DNA of 64,000 nucleotides from Bacteroidota bacterium (GTDB lineage: Bacteria > Bacteroidota > Bacteroidia > Bacteroidales > Lentimicrobiaceae): the NCBI GenBank assembly GCA_023417935.1, contig JAEZDY010000010.1, forward strand, positions 68,537 to 132,536. The letters run 5' to 3'. Shown here piece after piece: positions 25,330 to 34,491 of the stretch. A program made the position numbers and the translations under genes. Every line of letters begins with the position of its first letter. Positions within the stretch are counted from its first letter, which is position 1. The notes under the pieces were generated by a model. The model ran no database searches and had not been told where the DNA came from. It saw nothing but the letters and a program-made list of their open reading frames with translations.

Positions 25330-26378
25330 CAGTTTTTCTTCTCCGGGAAAATAAGTGACATCACTACACTGATTATCATAATGCCCAGTATAGTGTATAG
25401 GGAGTGTGCAGTTGTAAACCCAGCCTCTTTCAAATAATCGGCAATCAGCATCTTAGCCCCTATAAAAGAAAGCAACACCGCAAGGCCTATTTTTAGATAC
25501 CTGAAAAAGTCAATAACTTTTATCAAAACAAAGAATAAAGCCCTTAATCCAAGAATAGCAAAAACGTTAGAAAAGAAGATGATATATGGATCACTGGTGA
25601 TTGCAAAAATGGCCGGTATTGAGTCAACTGCAAAAACCACATCAGAAAATTCTATTACCATCAACACGATAAAAAGTGGCGTGATCATTAACTTACCGTG
25701 CTTTCGGATGAAGAAATGGTGACGCACAAAATGTGGATATACAGGTAAATAACGGGAAGCAAACTTTACTACCGGATGATTACGCTTGTTTATTTGCGGT
25801 TTTTCTTTTTCAAAAAGCATTTTTACGCCGGTGTATATCAACAGAATACCAAATAAGTACAATACCCATGAAAACTCATGTATGATAGCTGATGCGGAAA
25901 AGATGAATATAAACCTGAATACTACAGCTGCCAGAATACCATAAAAAAGCACACGTCTGTAATAGAGTGGATTAACTTTGAATGCATAGAAAATCACAAC
26001 CATGACGAAGATATTATCCAATGATAACATCTTTTCAATAATATAGCCGGTAATGAACTCAAGTGCTAGATTCTTTTTATATACCTCAATTGCGTTGTTG
26101 TAGTCAAGTCCATCAATATTAATAGGATGCCCATACCTAACGATCAGTGCTTTAAGTTCTGTGAGCGTACCATCTGCCCCAAGATGGATCCAATCGCCAT
26201 GGAATATTAACAGTACATAAAACCCTACGGAAACAGAAATCCACAAGCCGGTGTAAAAGAGAGCTTCCCTCAATGAGACCAGATGGTTGGTCTTATCAAA
26301 TACACCGAGGTCGAACAATAGAAAACAGAGGATCAGTATAAGGAAAATGCTAAAAAACAATAGTTCAGCGGAGTTCAT
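25329..26378 (-). CDS. TerC/Alx family integral membrane protein
   Basis: The 349-residue protein has about nine membrane segments. It carries the TerC signature elements EKMLSLDNIFVMVVIF (about residue 115) and SDVVFAVDSIPAIFAIT (about 245), whose acidic residues are thought to bind metal ions in the membrane. Members affect tellurite resistance, manganese export or membrane-protein insertion of metalated exoproteins; the exact role here cannot be told. It is convergent with the tRNA-Thr gene and divergently oriented from glnA, separated by about 190 bases. The start MNSAELLFFSIF fits the family length. Confidence 0.92.
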   Translation of the reverse strand: MNSAELLFFSIFLILILCFLLFDLGVFDKTNHLVSLREALFYTGLWISVSVGFYVLLIFHGDWIHLGADGTLTELKALIVRYGHPINIDGLDYNNAIEVYKKNLALEFITGYIIEKMLSLDNIFVMVVIFYAFKVNPLYYRRVLFYGILAAVVFRFIFIFSASAIIHEFSWVLYLFGILLIYTGVKMLFEKEKPQINKRNHPVVKFASRYLPVYPHFVRHHFFIRKHGKLMITPLFIVLMVIEFSDVVFAVDSIPAIFAITSDPYIIFFSNVFAILGLRALFFVLIKVIDFFRYLKIGLAVLLSFIGAKMLIADYLKEAGFTTAHSLYTILGIMIISVVMSLIFPEKKN

Positions 26379-26497
26379 GAAGTGCTTCCTTTTAAGAGCT
26401 GATAAGCGGTAAATATACTGAATATTAGCGGGAGTAGTATATACTTAAGCACGATAATTTATTATCTGATTCATGAGGTATAGTGAATAAAACTTTC

Positions 26498-26505
26498 TAA
26501 TTTTG
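26498..26505 (+). promoter_or_regulatory. Putative -7 box for glnA
   Basis: TAATTTTG matches the Bacteroidota TAnnTTTG element 67 bases before the glnA start. The expected TTTG at -33 is not clear. Confidence 0.35.
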
Positions 26506-26572
26506 GTGTCCAAAAACATTCTTTACCGATTAACCGATAAGGCTAAACCCGTACTGGCAAACTAACAAAAGC

Positions 26573-28075
26573 ATGAAAAACTTCGCAGAAATGAATCCCA
26601 ATCCGTTGGTGCAATATCTTAACAAACCTGCATCTGAATTTACAAAAGCTGACCTTATAAAATACATTGAGGACAATAACATTGAAATGGTCAATTTCAG
26701 GTATGTTGGAGGTGATGGACGGTTAAAAACACTAAATTTTGTAATCAGTTCGATCGATCACCTCAACAGTATTCTTTCTACTGGTGAAAGGTGTGATGGA
26801 TCAAGCCTTTTCCCTTTTATCAATGCTGATTCAAGCGACTTATATGTTGTACCAAGGTATCGTACAGCATTCGTTAATCCTTTTTCAGAAGTTGCTGCTA
26901 TTGATATCCTTTGTTCTTATTATAACAAGGACGGAAAACCATTGGAAAGCTCACCTGAGTATATACTGCGTAAGGCTCACAATGCTTTAAAGGAAACAAC
27001 CGGGTTATCATTTGAAGTTATGGGTGAGCTGGAATATTACATTATCAGTGAACTTGAGGATCTGTATCCTGCTGTTGATCAGAAAGGTTACCATGAATCA
27101 GCTCCATTTGCCAAGTGGGAATTTCTGCGCACTGAAGCTATGAATGCCATGGCAAAAGCCGGCTGCCTGATCAAGTATGGTCATTCGGAAGTGGGCAATT
27201 TTACACAGGATGGTAAGTTATTTGAGCAAAATGAAATTGAATTTACGCCCACCACACTTGAAGATGCTGCTGACCAACTTGTTATAGCAAAATGGATATT
27301 GAGGTCACTAGCATATAAGTATGGAGTAACGGTTACTTTCTCTCCTAAAATTATTGTTGGAAAAGCAGGTAGTGGCATGCACATTCACACCAGGCTGGTT
27401 AAAGATGGCTCAAATCAAATGGTTGCAAACGGCAAACTAAGTGATACAGCTAAAAAAGCAATTGCAGGATATCTTGACCTGGCACCCTCATTAACAGCGT
27501 TTGGGAATGCTAACCCAACATCTTATTTCCGACTGGTACCGCATCAGGAAGCACCAACCAACATCTGTTGGGGTGATCGTAACAGAAGTGTTCTTGTTAG
27601 GGTTCCACTTGGTTGGGCTGGTGAAAATAACATGATATTCAATGCTAATCCGCTTGAGAAACCTGTTAAGCAGGACCACTCACAACTCCAGACTGTTGAA
27701 TTCCGTTGCCCGGATGGGTCAGCAGACATATATCTCTTGCTTGCCGGTTTAACGGTCGCTGCCCGCCACGGCCTTCAAATGAAAAATGCACTTGAATTGG
27801 CTGAGAAATGGTATGTTGATGTGAATATATTCGATGACAAACACAAAGAAAGAGTTTCACAACTTAATCAACTACCTGTTTCATGCTGGGAATCAGCCTC
27901 TATGCTTGAAAAACAAGCTGAAATTTATGAGCAATACGATGTATTTCCCAAGAGTGTGATAGAAGGCGTTGCCCGTAAATTAAGAAGCTACAAGGATGAG
28001 CAGCTAAGGGAGCAGGTGCATTGTAATAAAGAGAAGATGCAGGATCTTGTGGATAAATACTTCCACTGCGGTTAA
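26573..28075 (+). CDS. glnA: Glutamine synthetase
   Basis: The 500-residue protein has an N-terminal beta-grasp domain (FRYVGGDGRLKTLNFV, about residues 42-57) and the catalytic barrel with FEVMGELEYYI (first metal-binding Glu), EQNEIEFTPTTLEDAADQ, GSGMHIHTRL (substrate His), NPTSYFRLVPHQEAPTNICW and RNRSVLVRVP (ATP and glutamate binding). It makes glutamine from glutamate, ammonia and ATP. It lies alone on the plus strand with neighbours on the opposite strand. The C-terminal part (about 420-500) is helical and lacks the adenylylation-site context of enteric GSI as far as I can see. Confidence 0.95.
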   Translation: MKNFAEMNPNPLVQYLNKPASEFTKADLIKYIEDNNIEMVNFRYVGGDGRLKTLNFVISSIDHLNSILSTGERCDGSSLFPFINADSSDLYVVPRYRTAFVNPFSEVAAIDILCSYYNKDGKPLESSPEYILRKAHNALKETTGLSFEVMGELEYYIISELEDLYPAVDQKGYHESAPFAKWEFLRTEAMNAMAKAGCLIKYGHSEVGNFTQDGKLFEQNEIEFTPTTLEDAADQLVIAKWILRSLAYKYGVTVTFSPKIIVGKAGSGMHIHTRLVKDGSNQMVANGKLSDTAKKAIAGYLDLAPSLTAFGNANPTSYFRLVPHQEAPTNICWGDRNRSVLVRVPLGWAGENNMIFNANPLEKPVKQDHSQLQTVEFRCPDGSADIYLLLAGLTVAARHGLQMKNALELAEKWYVDVNIFDDKHKERVSQLNQLPVSCWESASMLEKQAEIYEQYDVFPKSVIEGVARKLRSYKDEQLREQVHCNKEKMQDLVDKYFHCG

Positions 28076-28115
28076 ATGTTTTTATACATCATTAAATAGG
28101 CTCAAAAGCTTAAAT

Positions 28116-29960
28116 TTACATAGGCTCAAAGGCGTCAGCCTTTAAATTATCTATGTAAACTGGGGCCTTACCTCTGTGCCACATATAGATCTTAAAGAAG
28201 TCATCTGTACTTCTTACATTTGAAGTCATCATTTCAACTCTAATTTCTCCCCAGGTGCCGGGTTTATAAATATTGGTATCTATAGAGTAGGAATGGTAAT
28301 TATACGATCCGCCTTTACGGTCGAAGGTCATTACAAGCAGAGGCAGCTCCTCTTTATAACCTTCGGGAATAAAGACATCAACTTTTGCTTTTATCCATGC
28401 ATATTCTTTACTGGTAATACCTCTGAAAGTGCTGCGTATATCTGGTGAAAAGGTGTATGAACTGTCCATTTTAAGAACATTTCCTTTTTCTGGATAGTTT
28501 ATGATCTGCTTCGAATAATTGCCTCCATACTCCTCAAAGTCATACATGCCCATGTTCCTGTGCCTGAATGCTGACTCATTTGAAAACTTAGCACCACTGT
28601 TAAAAGTAAGATCAGGTGCTAAATGATTCCTGTCAGCTTCTGTAACTTTAGTTTTACCGAATATGGCGAAATAGTAGTTTTTGGTCATTCGGTATGGTTC
28701 AATTATATAATTATTTAATTGCCACATCTGGAATAAATTCAGGGCAATAAAAAAAACTATTAGCACTGAGATGCTAAATCTTGCCACATTACTATACTTA
28801 AGGCTTGTAATAAAGTAACCTAATGAAATTCCAAGTAACGGATATAGTGTGATCATTGGTCGTATACTATATGAAGCACCATACCACCATTCAGTCCAGC
28901 TGGCAATAATATAAAATGCAACTACCGAGTATACCAGCAATGGTACGAATACTCCTCTGTTTTTACGGTAAAGCATCACGAAACCAATGATTGAAAAAAT
29001 CATTACAGGTGTATAAATCAGCCATCCTTTTTTAAAGCTGAATAATATGTTAGCAATATGCGGGGATGTAAGATCGAGTCCAACACCGGGGTTTTTATAA
29101 CTATCATACAAAATACTGCCGGTTTCACTGTACCAATAAATAATTTGAGGAAGTGCAAGTATGAATGCAGAGGCAATAGCAATGATAAACTGGTTTTTGT
29201 ATTTCCATATCAGCTCAAACTTATACTTCAATGTAGTACGGTTATATACGCCCCAAAATAAAGGAACCAAAATAACAAGAACCTCGCTGGGTTTAGACAA
29301 TGCAGCTAGCACAATGAAGACTGCAATAGCAATCAGATTTTTCAACTTATGCTCCTCATGCCACCTGATCGTATTCCATGTTACCAATGTGACCATTAAA
29401 AACAAGATATTAGCTGTTTCAAGGTTTTTATTAGCCATGAAGTGGTAATAATTGGTGCCCAGAACTATTATAATCATTACAACAGCTACTATCCTGTCAC
29501 TGAAAAACCTGAGTAATATTTTCCGAAAATAGACCAGGCCGATAATTGTATAGGATATTACCCCTAAAGCCATTGTATATTGATATGGCAGACTAAACCC
29601 ATCAGCCGGATAACCTGAGAAGGAGGCAAGCAAATGAGCCAATGCAAACCATGGAAGATAAAAAAACGACATCCCCATCAGGAAAAAGAAAATTGGATTG
29701 CCATCAGGTCCTGAACTTATCTGGTATAATGATCCTGTTAACGGATATTGCTCCAGTAGTTTGTATATCCAGCCAAGGTCATTTAAACCATGATCATTAT
29801 ATATAAAGAGCGCCGGTAAATGAATATAATAACCAAGCACATCCCAGCTTAATTCATTATCATGTAAAGTTATAATCCTGAGCGCAACAATGCACACTAT
29901 AAGAAATAACATTGTGAATAAGGAATAGCGGTTACTTAAACGTGAAAACAGGTTGTCCAT
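28116..29960 (-). CDS. Polytopic membrane protein with C-terminal beta domain
   Basis: The 614-residue protein has about eleven membrane segments over the first 430 residues and an extracellular-type C-terminal domain (about 450-614) with GSYNYHSYSIDTNIYKPGTW and APVYIDNLKADAFEP, which reads as a jelly-roll or carbohydrate-binding-like fold. The N-terminal part resembles GT39/PMT-like or ArnT-like lipid-linked sugar transferases, with WDVLGYYIHLPALFIYND as the first loop where the acidic catalytic residue would lie. A clear paralogue is encoded at 50142-51962, sharing SGYPADGFSLPY. It is likely a cell-surface glycan enzyme, by inference. The start MDNLFSRLSNRYS is well placed. Confidence 0.85.
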   Translation of the reverse strand: MDNLFSRLSNRYSLFTMLFLIVCIVALRIITLHDNELSWDVLGYYIHLPALFIYNDHGLNDLGWIYKLLEQYPLTGSLYQISSGPDGNPIFFFLMGMSFFYLPWFALAHLLASFSGYPADGFSLPYQYTMALGVISYTIIGLVYFRKILLRFFSDRIVAVVMIIIVLGTNYYHFMANKNLETANILFLMVTLVTWNTIRWHEEHKLKNLIAIAVFIVLAALSKPSEVLVILVPLFWGVYNRTTLKYKFELIWKYKNQFIIAIASAFILALPQIIYWYSETGSILYDSYKNPGVGLDLTSPHIANILFSFKKGWLIYTPVMIFSIIGFVMLYRKNRGVFVPLLVYSVVAFYIIASWTEWWYGASYSIRPMITLYPLLGISLGYFITSLKYSNVARFSISVLIVFFIALNLFQMWQLNNYIIEPYRMTKNYYFAIFGKTKVTEADRNHLAPDLTFNSGAKFSNESAFRHRNMGMYDFEEYGGNYSKQIINYPEKGNVLKMDSSYTFSPDIRSTFRGITSKEYAWIKAKVDVFIPEGYKEELPLLVMTFDRKGGSYNYHSYSIDTNIYKPGTWGEIRVEMMTSNVRSTDDFFKIYMWHRGKAPVYIDNLKADAFEPM

Positions 29961-30074
29961 TGATGCCAGAATTTTTGCTATAGGTCAAAATCAGAACAAA
30001 AGTATGATATTAATACCTTAGCAGCAATATTAAGATTATGATCAATCCACTCATTCAAAATGACCTGAAGGAAA

Positions 30075-31199
30075 TTACCTGGGTTTAAACTTAATTAGCT
30101 TTCGACCTAAGTATACTCTTTTCAGCCAGAATGGAAGCACAAAAGCACCGATTATCAGATATGGATAATATGATAGTAAGCGCCAGGATAATGCAACTAA
30201 AGTGGTGAGATCAAATGTTGAACCGGCAATAAATTCGCGCAGGAACACTGGGAAAAAGAATTCGGCAATACCACTGCCGCCGGGAGTAGGACTGATCAGC
30301 ATTATTACCCACATCATTAACTGTCGTGCCATGATAAGCATATGATCTCCAATTGGGACTGCAGAAGTAAATCCAACAATAAGGAAATTAACTATCAGAA
30401 ATCTGCCTAACCACGCTAGTCCCGTTGCGCCCGCTGCCTTAAGCCAGAAGTCGTATGACTTGTTCCTGAATCCTAAAGATGCTTGTACTATCTGGTCACC
30501 TGTATGCTCAGCAGCATGGGCAAAACGTTTGAGGTATTTAAAGCGGGTGATGTTAATTAAGAGCCATTTAAGTCCTCCCGGATTAACAAAAACACCATAC
30601 GATAGCAGGATGGTTATCAGAGCAATTAACAGATAGCCAATGCTGAAAATACCCATGGTGCTAAATTTCATACCAAGTAAACTAAAATCATGTCCCTGCA
30701 CTGACAAGCGCTCCACCCCGGCAAGAATAAACGTTAAAGGAACCAGTACTATATAAAAAAGCTCATCAAGAAGAGCCGTTACCATGACTATGGCAGTTGA
30801 ACGACCTGTTCCAAGTTTTTCCTTCGTAAGAATAAATATGGCAATGGCTGACCCCCCTACGACTGAAGGAGTAACACTTGAAGCAAACTCCCATAGAAAT
30901 ATTACCTGAAACGATTTTCTCCACGATAATGTATTTCCTGTCAATAACCGGATTCTATACATGTATGCCAGATCTCGGACTGCAATCATAAGTATTGCCA
31001 GGCCAAAGCAAAATATTGACCCCCATGTGATGTTTATGGATCTTATGTCGCCATGTGACAAGTCTTTTATTAACATGTACACAATCACAGCAAGACCTAT
31101 AATTATCGGAATTATAACTCTTCGAAATGCGAATATTCTTAAAATTGCCCTATGCTGACTTGCCATATCTTGGTTCATAGTTAGGTGATAATGCTTCAC
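30075..31199 (-). CDS. LPG synthase transmembrane-domain family protein
   Basis: The 374-residue protein has about eight membrane segments and the family motifs: SSVTPSVVGGSAIAIFILT near residue 110 and ISPTPGGSGIAEFFFPVFL near residue 300. It corresponds to the flippase domain of lysylphosphatidylglycerol synthases (UPF0104) without the catalytic soluble part, so it is usually annotated as a membrane protein of unknown transport role, possibly a lipid flippase. It lies 115 bases downstream of nothing on its own strand and upstream of the 28116-29960 gene, perhaps in one transcript. Confidence 0.88.
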   Translation of the reverse strand: MKHYHLTMNQDMASQHRAILRIFAFRRVIIPIIIGLAVIVYMLIKDLSHGDIRSINITWGSIFCFGLAILMIAVRDLAYMYRIRLLTGNTLSWRKSFQVIFLWEFASSVTPSVVGGSAIAIFILTKEKLGTGRSTAIVMVTALLDELFYIVLVPLTFILAGVERLSVQGHDFSLLGMKFSTMGIFSIGYLLIALITILLSYGVFVNPGGLKWLLINITRFKYLKRFAHAAEHTGDQIVQASLGFRNKSYDFWLKAAGATGLAWLGRFLIVNFLIVGFTSAVPIGDHMLIMARQLMMWVIMLISPTPGGSGIAEFFFPVFLREFIAGSTFDLTTLVALSWRLLSYYPYLIIGAFVLPFWLKRVYLGRKLIKFKPR

Positions 31200-31412
31200 C
31201 TGAACTACCAGTAGTCAAAATTACACTTAATTGTTGAATTAGAAGTAGCCTTTTATTTCCTGAAATCGGTCATTTTGGCTGCTTTCATATAATTAGCAAC
31301 AAATTAATCGGTCATTATGACCTGTTAAGTATCAATTTTACCGTTTTTTTGCCTTGGCATGTAAATTGAAAACAGTTGAGAAGAAACCAAAAATAATTAG
31401 GAGGATATAACA

Positions 31413-31817
31413 ATGAACACAATCAGATTTAATCAACCATCACTAAGTTTAATAGATCAGTTCTTTAGTAATTCAATGCTTGATTCGGGGAGATATAGCT
31501 ACCCGGCTAATATTTTTGACAATGAGAACTCTTTTGTCATAGAAATGTCAGCTCCAGGCTTTAGCAAAGAAGATATTCGCATCAATCTGGAGCAGAATAC
31601 ACTGACCATTAGCGCTGAATTAAAACAGCAGGATGAAGTTCAGGATGAAAAATATCTGCGCAGAGAATTTAACCAGCAGAACTTAAACCGCAGTTTTGTC
31701 CTGCCTAAATCAGTAGATATGGACAAGATCACTGCAGATTATCAGAATGGAATCTTAGAAATCACCCTTCCAAGAAGGGAAGATGCTGTAATAAAGAAGG
31801 AAATTTCAATCCAATAA
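31413..31817 (+). CDS. Hsp20/alpha-crystallin small heat shock protein
   Basis: The 134-residue protein has an alpha-crystallin domain from about residue 35 (FVIEMSAPGFSKEDIRINLE) to 125, with the conserved NGILEITLPRRED motif near its end and a short C-terminal extension containing an I-x-I-like IKKEISIQ. It prevents aggregation of unfolded proteins in the cytoplasm. A strong ribosome-binding site (TAGGAGG) precedes the ATG. A clear terminator follows at 31861-31890. The gene is divergent from the LPG synthase-like gene. Confidence 0.94.
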   Translation: MNTIRFNQPSLSLIDQFFSNSMLDSGRYSYPANIFDNENSFVIEMSAPGFSKEDIRINLEQNTLTISAELKQQDEVQDEKYLRREFNQQNLNRSFVLPKSVDMDKITADYQNGILEITLPRREDAVIKKEISIQ

Positions 31818-31860
31818 TTCGCATTTCCTGTAATTCAAATGTTTAATGGAAATAACTTCA

Positions 31861-31890
31861 AAGGTGTATCATCAATGGTACACCTTTTTT
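31861..31890 (+). terminator. Intrinsic terminator of the Hsp20 gene
   Basis: AAGGTGTA and TACACCTT pair around a 10-base loop, followed by a T run, 44 bases after the Hsp20 stop. Confidence 0.85.
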
Positions 31891-31937
31891 AGTATAACCA
31901 TAAGAGTCAAATTTTTAGTATAACCATAAGAGTCAAA
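31888..31937. repeat. Two-copy direct repeat (about 26-base period)
   Basis: TTTAGTATAACCATAAGAGT with a following CAAA occurs twice in tandem, the first copy starting in the T run of the Hsp20 terminator. No coding function is visible. Confidence 0.8.
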
Positions 31938-31958
31938 GGAGGGGTCATAAAGCATTTT

Positions 31959-33068
31959 TCAGAACAAATGCCGGAAAGGGAGCAACATCCAACCAAAAAT
32001 CTTTTCTATCAAAGGCCTGCGTAGGTATGCCTCATAATTAAAGGGTTGGCAGCCTTTTAAACTTTCACGCAAATGAATGTCAACCATATCAACTATCTCA
32101 GGCTGATGACCTACCAACATGATTTCATGCTGATACCTGAAGCTCCTGTAATCAAAATTTGCTGACCCAACAGCAAATGTTGCCTTGTCAACCATGAGAC
32201 ACTTAGCATGAAGGTTGCTTTCAATGTAAAAGTGCATGTTTATGCCATTTTTGTAAAAGAACTTAAGATACTTATCCCTAAGAAGGTCTACTATCTTTAC
32301 ATCAGAGTGGCGCGGCATAATTACAATAACATTTACCCCCCTGTTTGCAGCCTGTGCCATAAGACGCCTCAATTTAAAGCCCGGAAGGAAATAGGGTGTT
32401 TCAATAATGATCTCTTTTTTTGCTCCCTTTATAAGCTTTTCGTATCGCTTTTTAATTTGCTGGCGATATATGGAAGGAAGATCCTGTATAATCTCAAAAC
32501 CGTCGATGTATAAGGTTTTCTTGTACGAGAACTTATTAAAAATATACTTGTCGTAAAGTTTTGAACTGTCAATAATGGTTTTCTTTAATATTGGTGCGAG
32601 AGGCCCTTCAATCCGAAGGCAAATTTCACGCCAGGTTGCCGAATATCCTGTAAGGTTTGGTGAACCTATATAAGCTATCTCATCATCTATAACAAGTATT
32701 TTACGGTGGTTGCGCCTGTGGTTTTTTGTAAAGAAGTCGACAAAAAACTTCATTTTCCTGAAAAACCTGACCTCCCCCCCGTTTTTTGTAATTGGTTCAA
32801 AGAACGCAGGTGATGGAGTAGTTCCCCATGAATCGAGGAGTATTTTAACGGTTAACCCTTGCTGGCATTTGACTGCAAGAATATCCCTGAAACTTTCTCC
32901 AGTGTAGTCATAACCTATTCTGTATATTTCAAGGTATATGCTTTTTGTGGCCATTGCAATATCGTCGTGCATTGCCGCAAGTATTTCAGGTTGAGCATCT
33001 ATGAGAGTTACCTTGTAATCTCTCCGATTATCATTCGTGATTTCTTTTATAGCTTCTGAACGTTTCAC
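31959..33068 (-). CDS. Cardiolipin synthase-like PLD family enzyme
   Basis: The 369-residue protein has two HKD motifs: HRKILVIDDEIAYIGSPN (about residues 140-157) and HAKCLMVDKATFAVGSANFD (about 287-306), each with HxK and the downstream Asp and GS(P/A)N. Such enzymes join two phosphatidylglycerol molecules into cardiolipin or act on other phospholipids. The usual N-terminal membrane segments of bacterial Cls are missing, so it is closer to ClsB-type or general PLD-like enzymes. It lies between Hsp20 and a small PH-like gene, with about 110 bases to the latter. Confidence 0.9.
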   Translation of the reverse strand: MKRSEAIKEITNDNRRDYKVTLIDAQPEILAAMHDDIAMATKSIYLEIYRIGYDYTGESFRDILAVKCQQGLTVKILLDSWGTTPSPAFFEPITKNGGEVRFFRKMKFFVDFFTKNHRRNHRKILVIDDEIAYIGSPNLTGYSATWREICLRIEGPLAPILKKTIIDSSKLYDKYIFNKFSYKKTLYIDGFEIIQDLPSIYRQQIKKRYEKLIKGAKKEIIIETPYFLPGFKLRRLMAQAANRGVNVIVIMPRHSDVKIVDLLRDKYLKFFYKNGINMHFYIESNLHAKCLMVDKATFAVGSANFDYRSFRYQHEIMLVGHQPEIVDMVDIHLRESLKGCQPFNYEAYLRRPLIEKIFGWMLLPFRHLF

Positions 33069-33185
33069 CTTGTTAGGAATAACAATTTGCCTAATGGCAA
33101 AGTTAAAAATATGTGAATACCAAATGACGGTTCTGTTAACAGAAATGAAAGTTATAACAGGTATTAGCAGTCTGAAAATACCAAT

Positions 33186-33506
33186 TCAGGTAGTAGAGTA
33201 ATGGTTATGAATCTCATGCATTATTAAACTTTTGAGCTTGCATGCAGTTGAATACCTGAAACCTTTACTTTCTATCTGGCTGTTTGTGTGTGATTCAATG
33301 AGGATATTTGCACCAAGCCTGGTTTTTAAAATATTCACATTCACAACGTTCGATAATGGAATCGTAACCTTAAAGTAAGTTTTTGAAAACCAAAGATTAC
33401 GCTTGAGCGTAATAACATCGTGTTCAATTTCGATTATATCACCAGAAAGAAAGGCACCCCCAAAAAATGGAGTAGTTTTAAATTTCAATAGTGTATGATA
33501 ATCCAT
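33186..33506 (-). CDS. Hypothetical small PH-like domain protein
   Basis: The 106-residue protein is mostly short beta strands followed by a C-terminal helix (FRYSTACKLKSLIMHEIHNH), e.g. GDIIEIEHDVITLKRNLWF and FKVTIPLSNVVNVNILKT. This strand pattern with a final helix resembles bacterial PH domains. No signal peptide or membrane segment. Upstream of the PLD gene on the same strand, so the two may be co-transcribed. Function unknown. Confidence 0.75.
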   Translation of the reverse strand: MDYHTLLKFKTTPFFGGAFLSGDIIEIEHDVITLKRNLWFSKTYFKVTIPLSNVVNVNILKTRLGANILIESHTNSQIESKGFRYSTACKLKSLIMHEIHNHYSTT

Positions 33507-33621
33507 TTTAACCTTACCTTTTCAAAAGGCAAAGTAATAACATTAATTTTTAAGATATTTGCATATCTTTCAAACGTAGGGTTCTAGTTATCAGGCGTAG
33601 CTGTTTTGCTGATAATCGTAT

Positions 33622-34368
33622 TTAGAGGCTCTTAATTGCACTGAGCAATTCATCTCTTTTTCGGTTTGCAACAGGAATTAATGTATTGTCTTTTAGAACG
33701 CAAATGAGTTCATCCCTTTTAAAGCTACTGATATAGTTAAGGTTAATCAAATGTGAGTTGTGGACTCTCAGAAAGCCGTAACCTTCAAGCATTTCATCAT
33801 ACTCACGCATCGATCGTGATATAAGGATTTGTTCTTGATCTACTAAATGAAAAGCAGTATAATTTCTATCCGACTCACATCTTATAATTTGGTCAATATC
33901 AACCACATGAATAGTATTCAGAGTTTTTAGAACTATTTTTCGATGTGGAACTTCCGGTTTACGAATATTCTCGAGAAGCATCTTAATTGTTTCATTAACT
34001 GAGGCTTCATTCACAGGTGCACTTCCCTTTGCAACTGCATTCACTAACTCCTCAGGCTCCAAAGGCTTGGTCAGGTAGTCAATTGCATTAAATTTGAATG
34101 CCTTTATCGCGAACTCTTCATAGGCGGTGACGAAAATGACCTTAAAGTTTATTTTCTTAATTCTTTTTAGTAAATCAAAACCTGTACCATCAGGCATTTT
34201 TATATCTAAAAAAACCAGGTCAGGATTATTTGTATGTATGCATTCAATGCCTGACGACACACTACCTGCGTCGCCTACAACTGTTACATCAGGACAATAA
34301 ATATCAAGCAATTGCTTTAAGCTGTCGCGCGCATTCACTTCATCATCAATGATAACCACTCTTGTCAT
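33622..34368 (-). CDS. LytTR-family response regulator
   Basis: The 248-residue protein has a receiver domain (residues 1-120) with the acidic pair Asp8-Asp9, phosphoacceptor Asp55 (LVFLDIKMPDG), Thr in FVTAYEEFA and Lys in YLTKPLEP, followed by a LytTR DNA-binding domain (about 145-245; LNTIHVVDIDQIIRCES, FLRVHNSHLINLNYISSFKR). No histidine kinase gene is next to it; in Bacteroidota the partner is often a distant LytS/YehU-type kinase. It probably controls transcription of cell-surface or adhesion genes; targets are unknown. Confidence 0.93.
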   Translation of the reverse strand: MTRVVIIDDEVNARDSLKQLLDIYCPDVTVVGDAGSVSSGIECIHTNNPDLVFLDIKMPDGTGFDLLKRIKKINFKVIFVTAYEEFAIKAFKFNAIDYLTKPLEPEELVNAVAKGSAPVNEASVNETIKMLLENIRKPEVPHRKIVLKTLNTIHVVDIDQIIRCESDRNYTAFHLVDQEQILISRSMREYDEMLEGYGFLRVHNSHLINLNYISSFKRDELICVLKDNTLIPVANRKRDELLSAIKSL

Positions 34369-34491
34369 GACCTATGTTTTGTTTCTTTTTTTTTCATTAC
34401 AATATTAAGTAAATAAGACGAATAAAGCTATTAAGACCTTCCTTTTTTTTGACTTAAATAATAATGTAAATTTGCATTTAAAAGGTTCATT

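Noticed and set aside
31354..31369. Sigma-54-like promoter TTGGCATGTAAATTGA before Hsp20
   Set aside because: The -24 GG is followed at the right spacing by GA instead of GC, so the key -12 dinucleotide is missing; reported only as a near miss.
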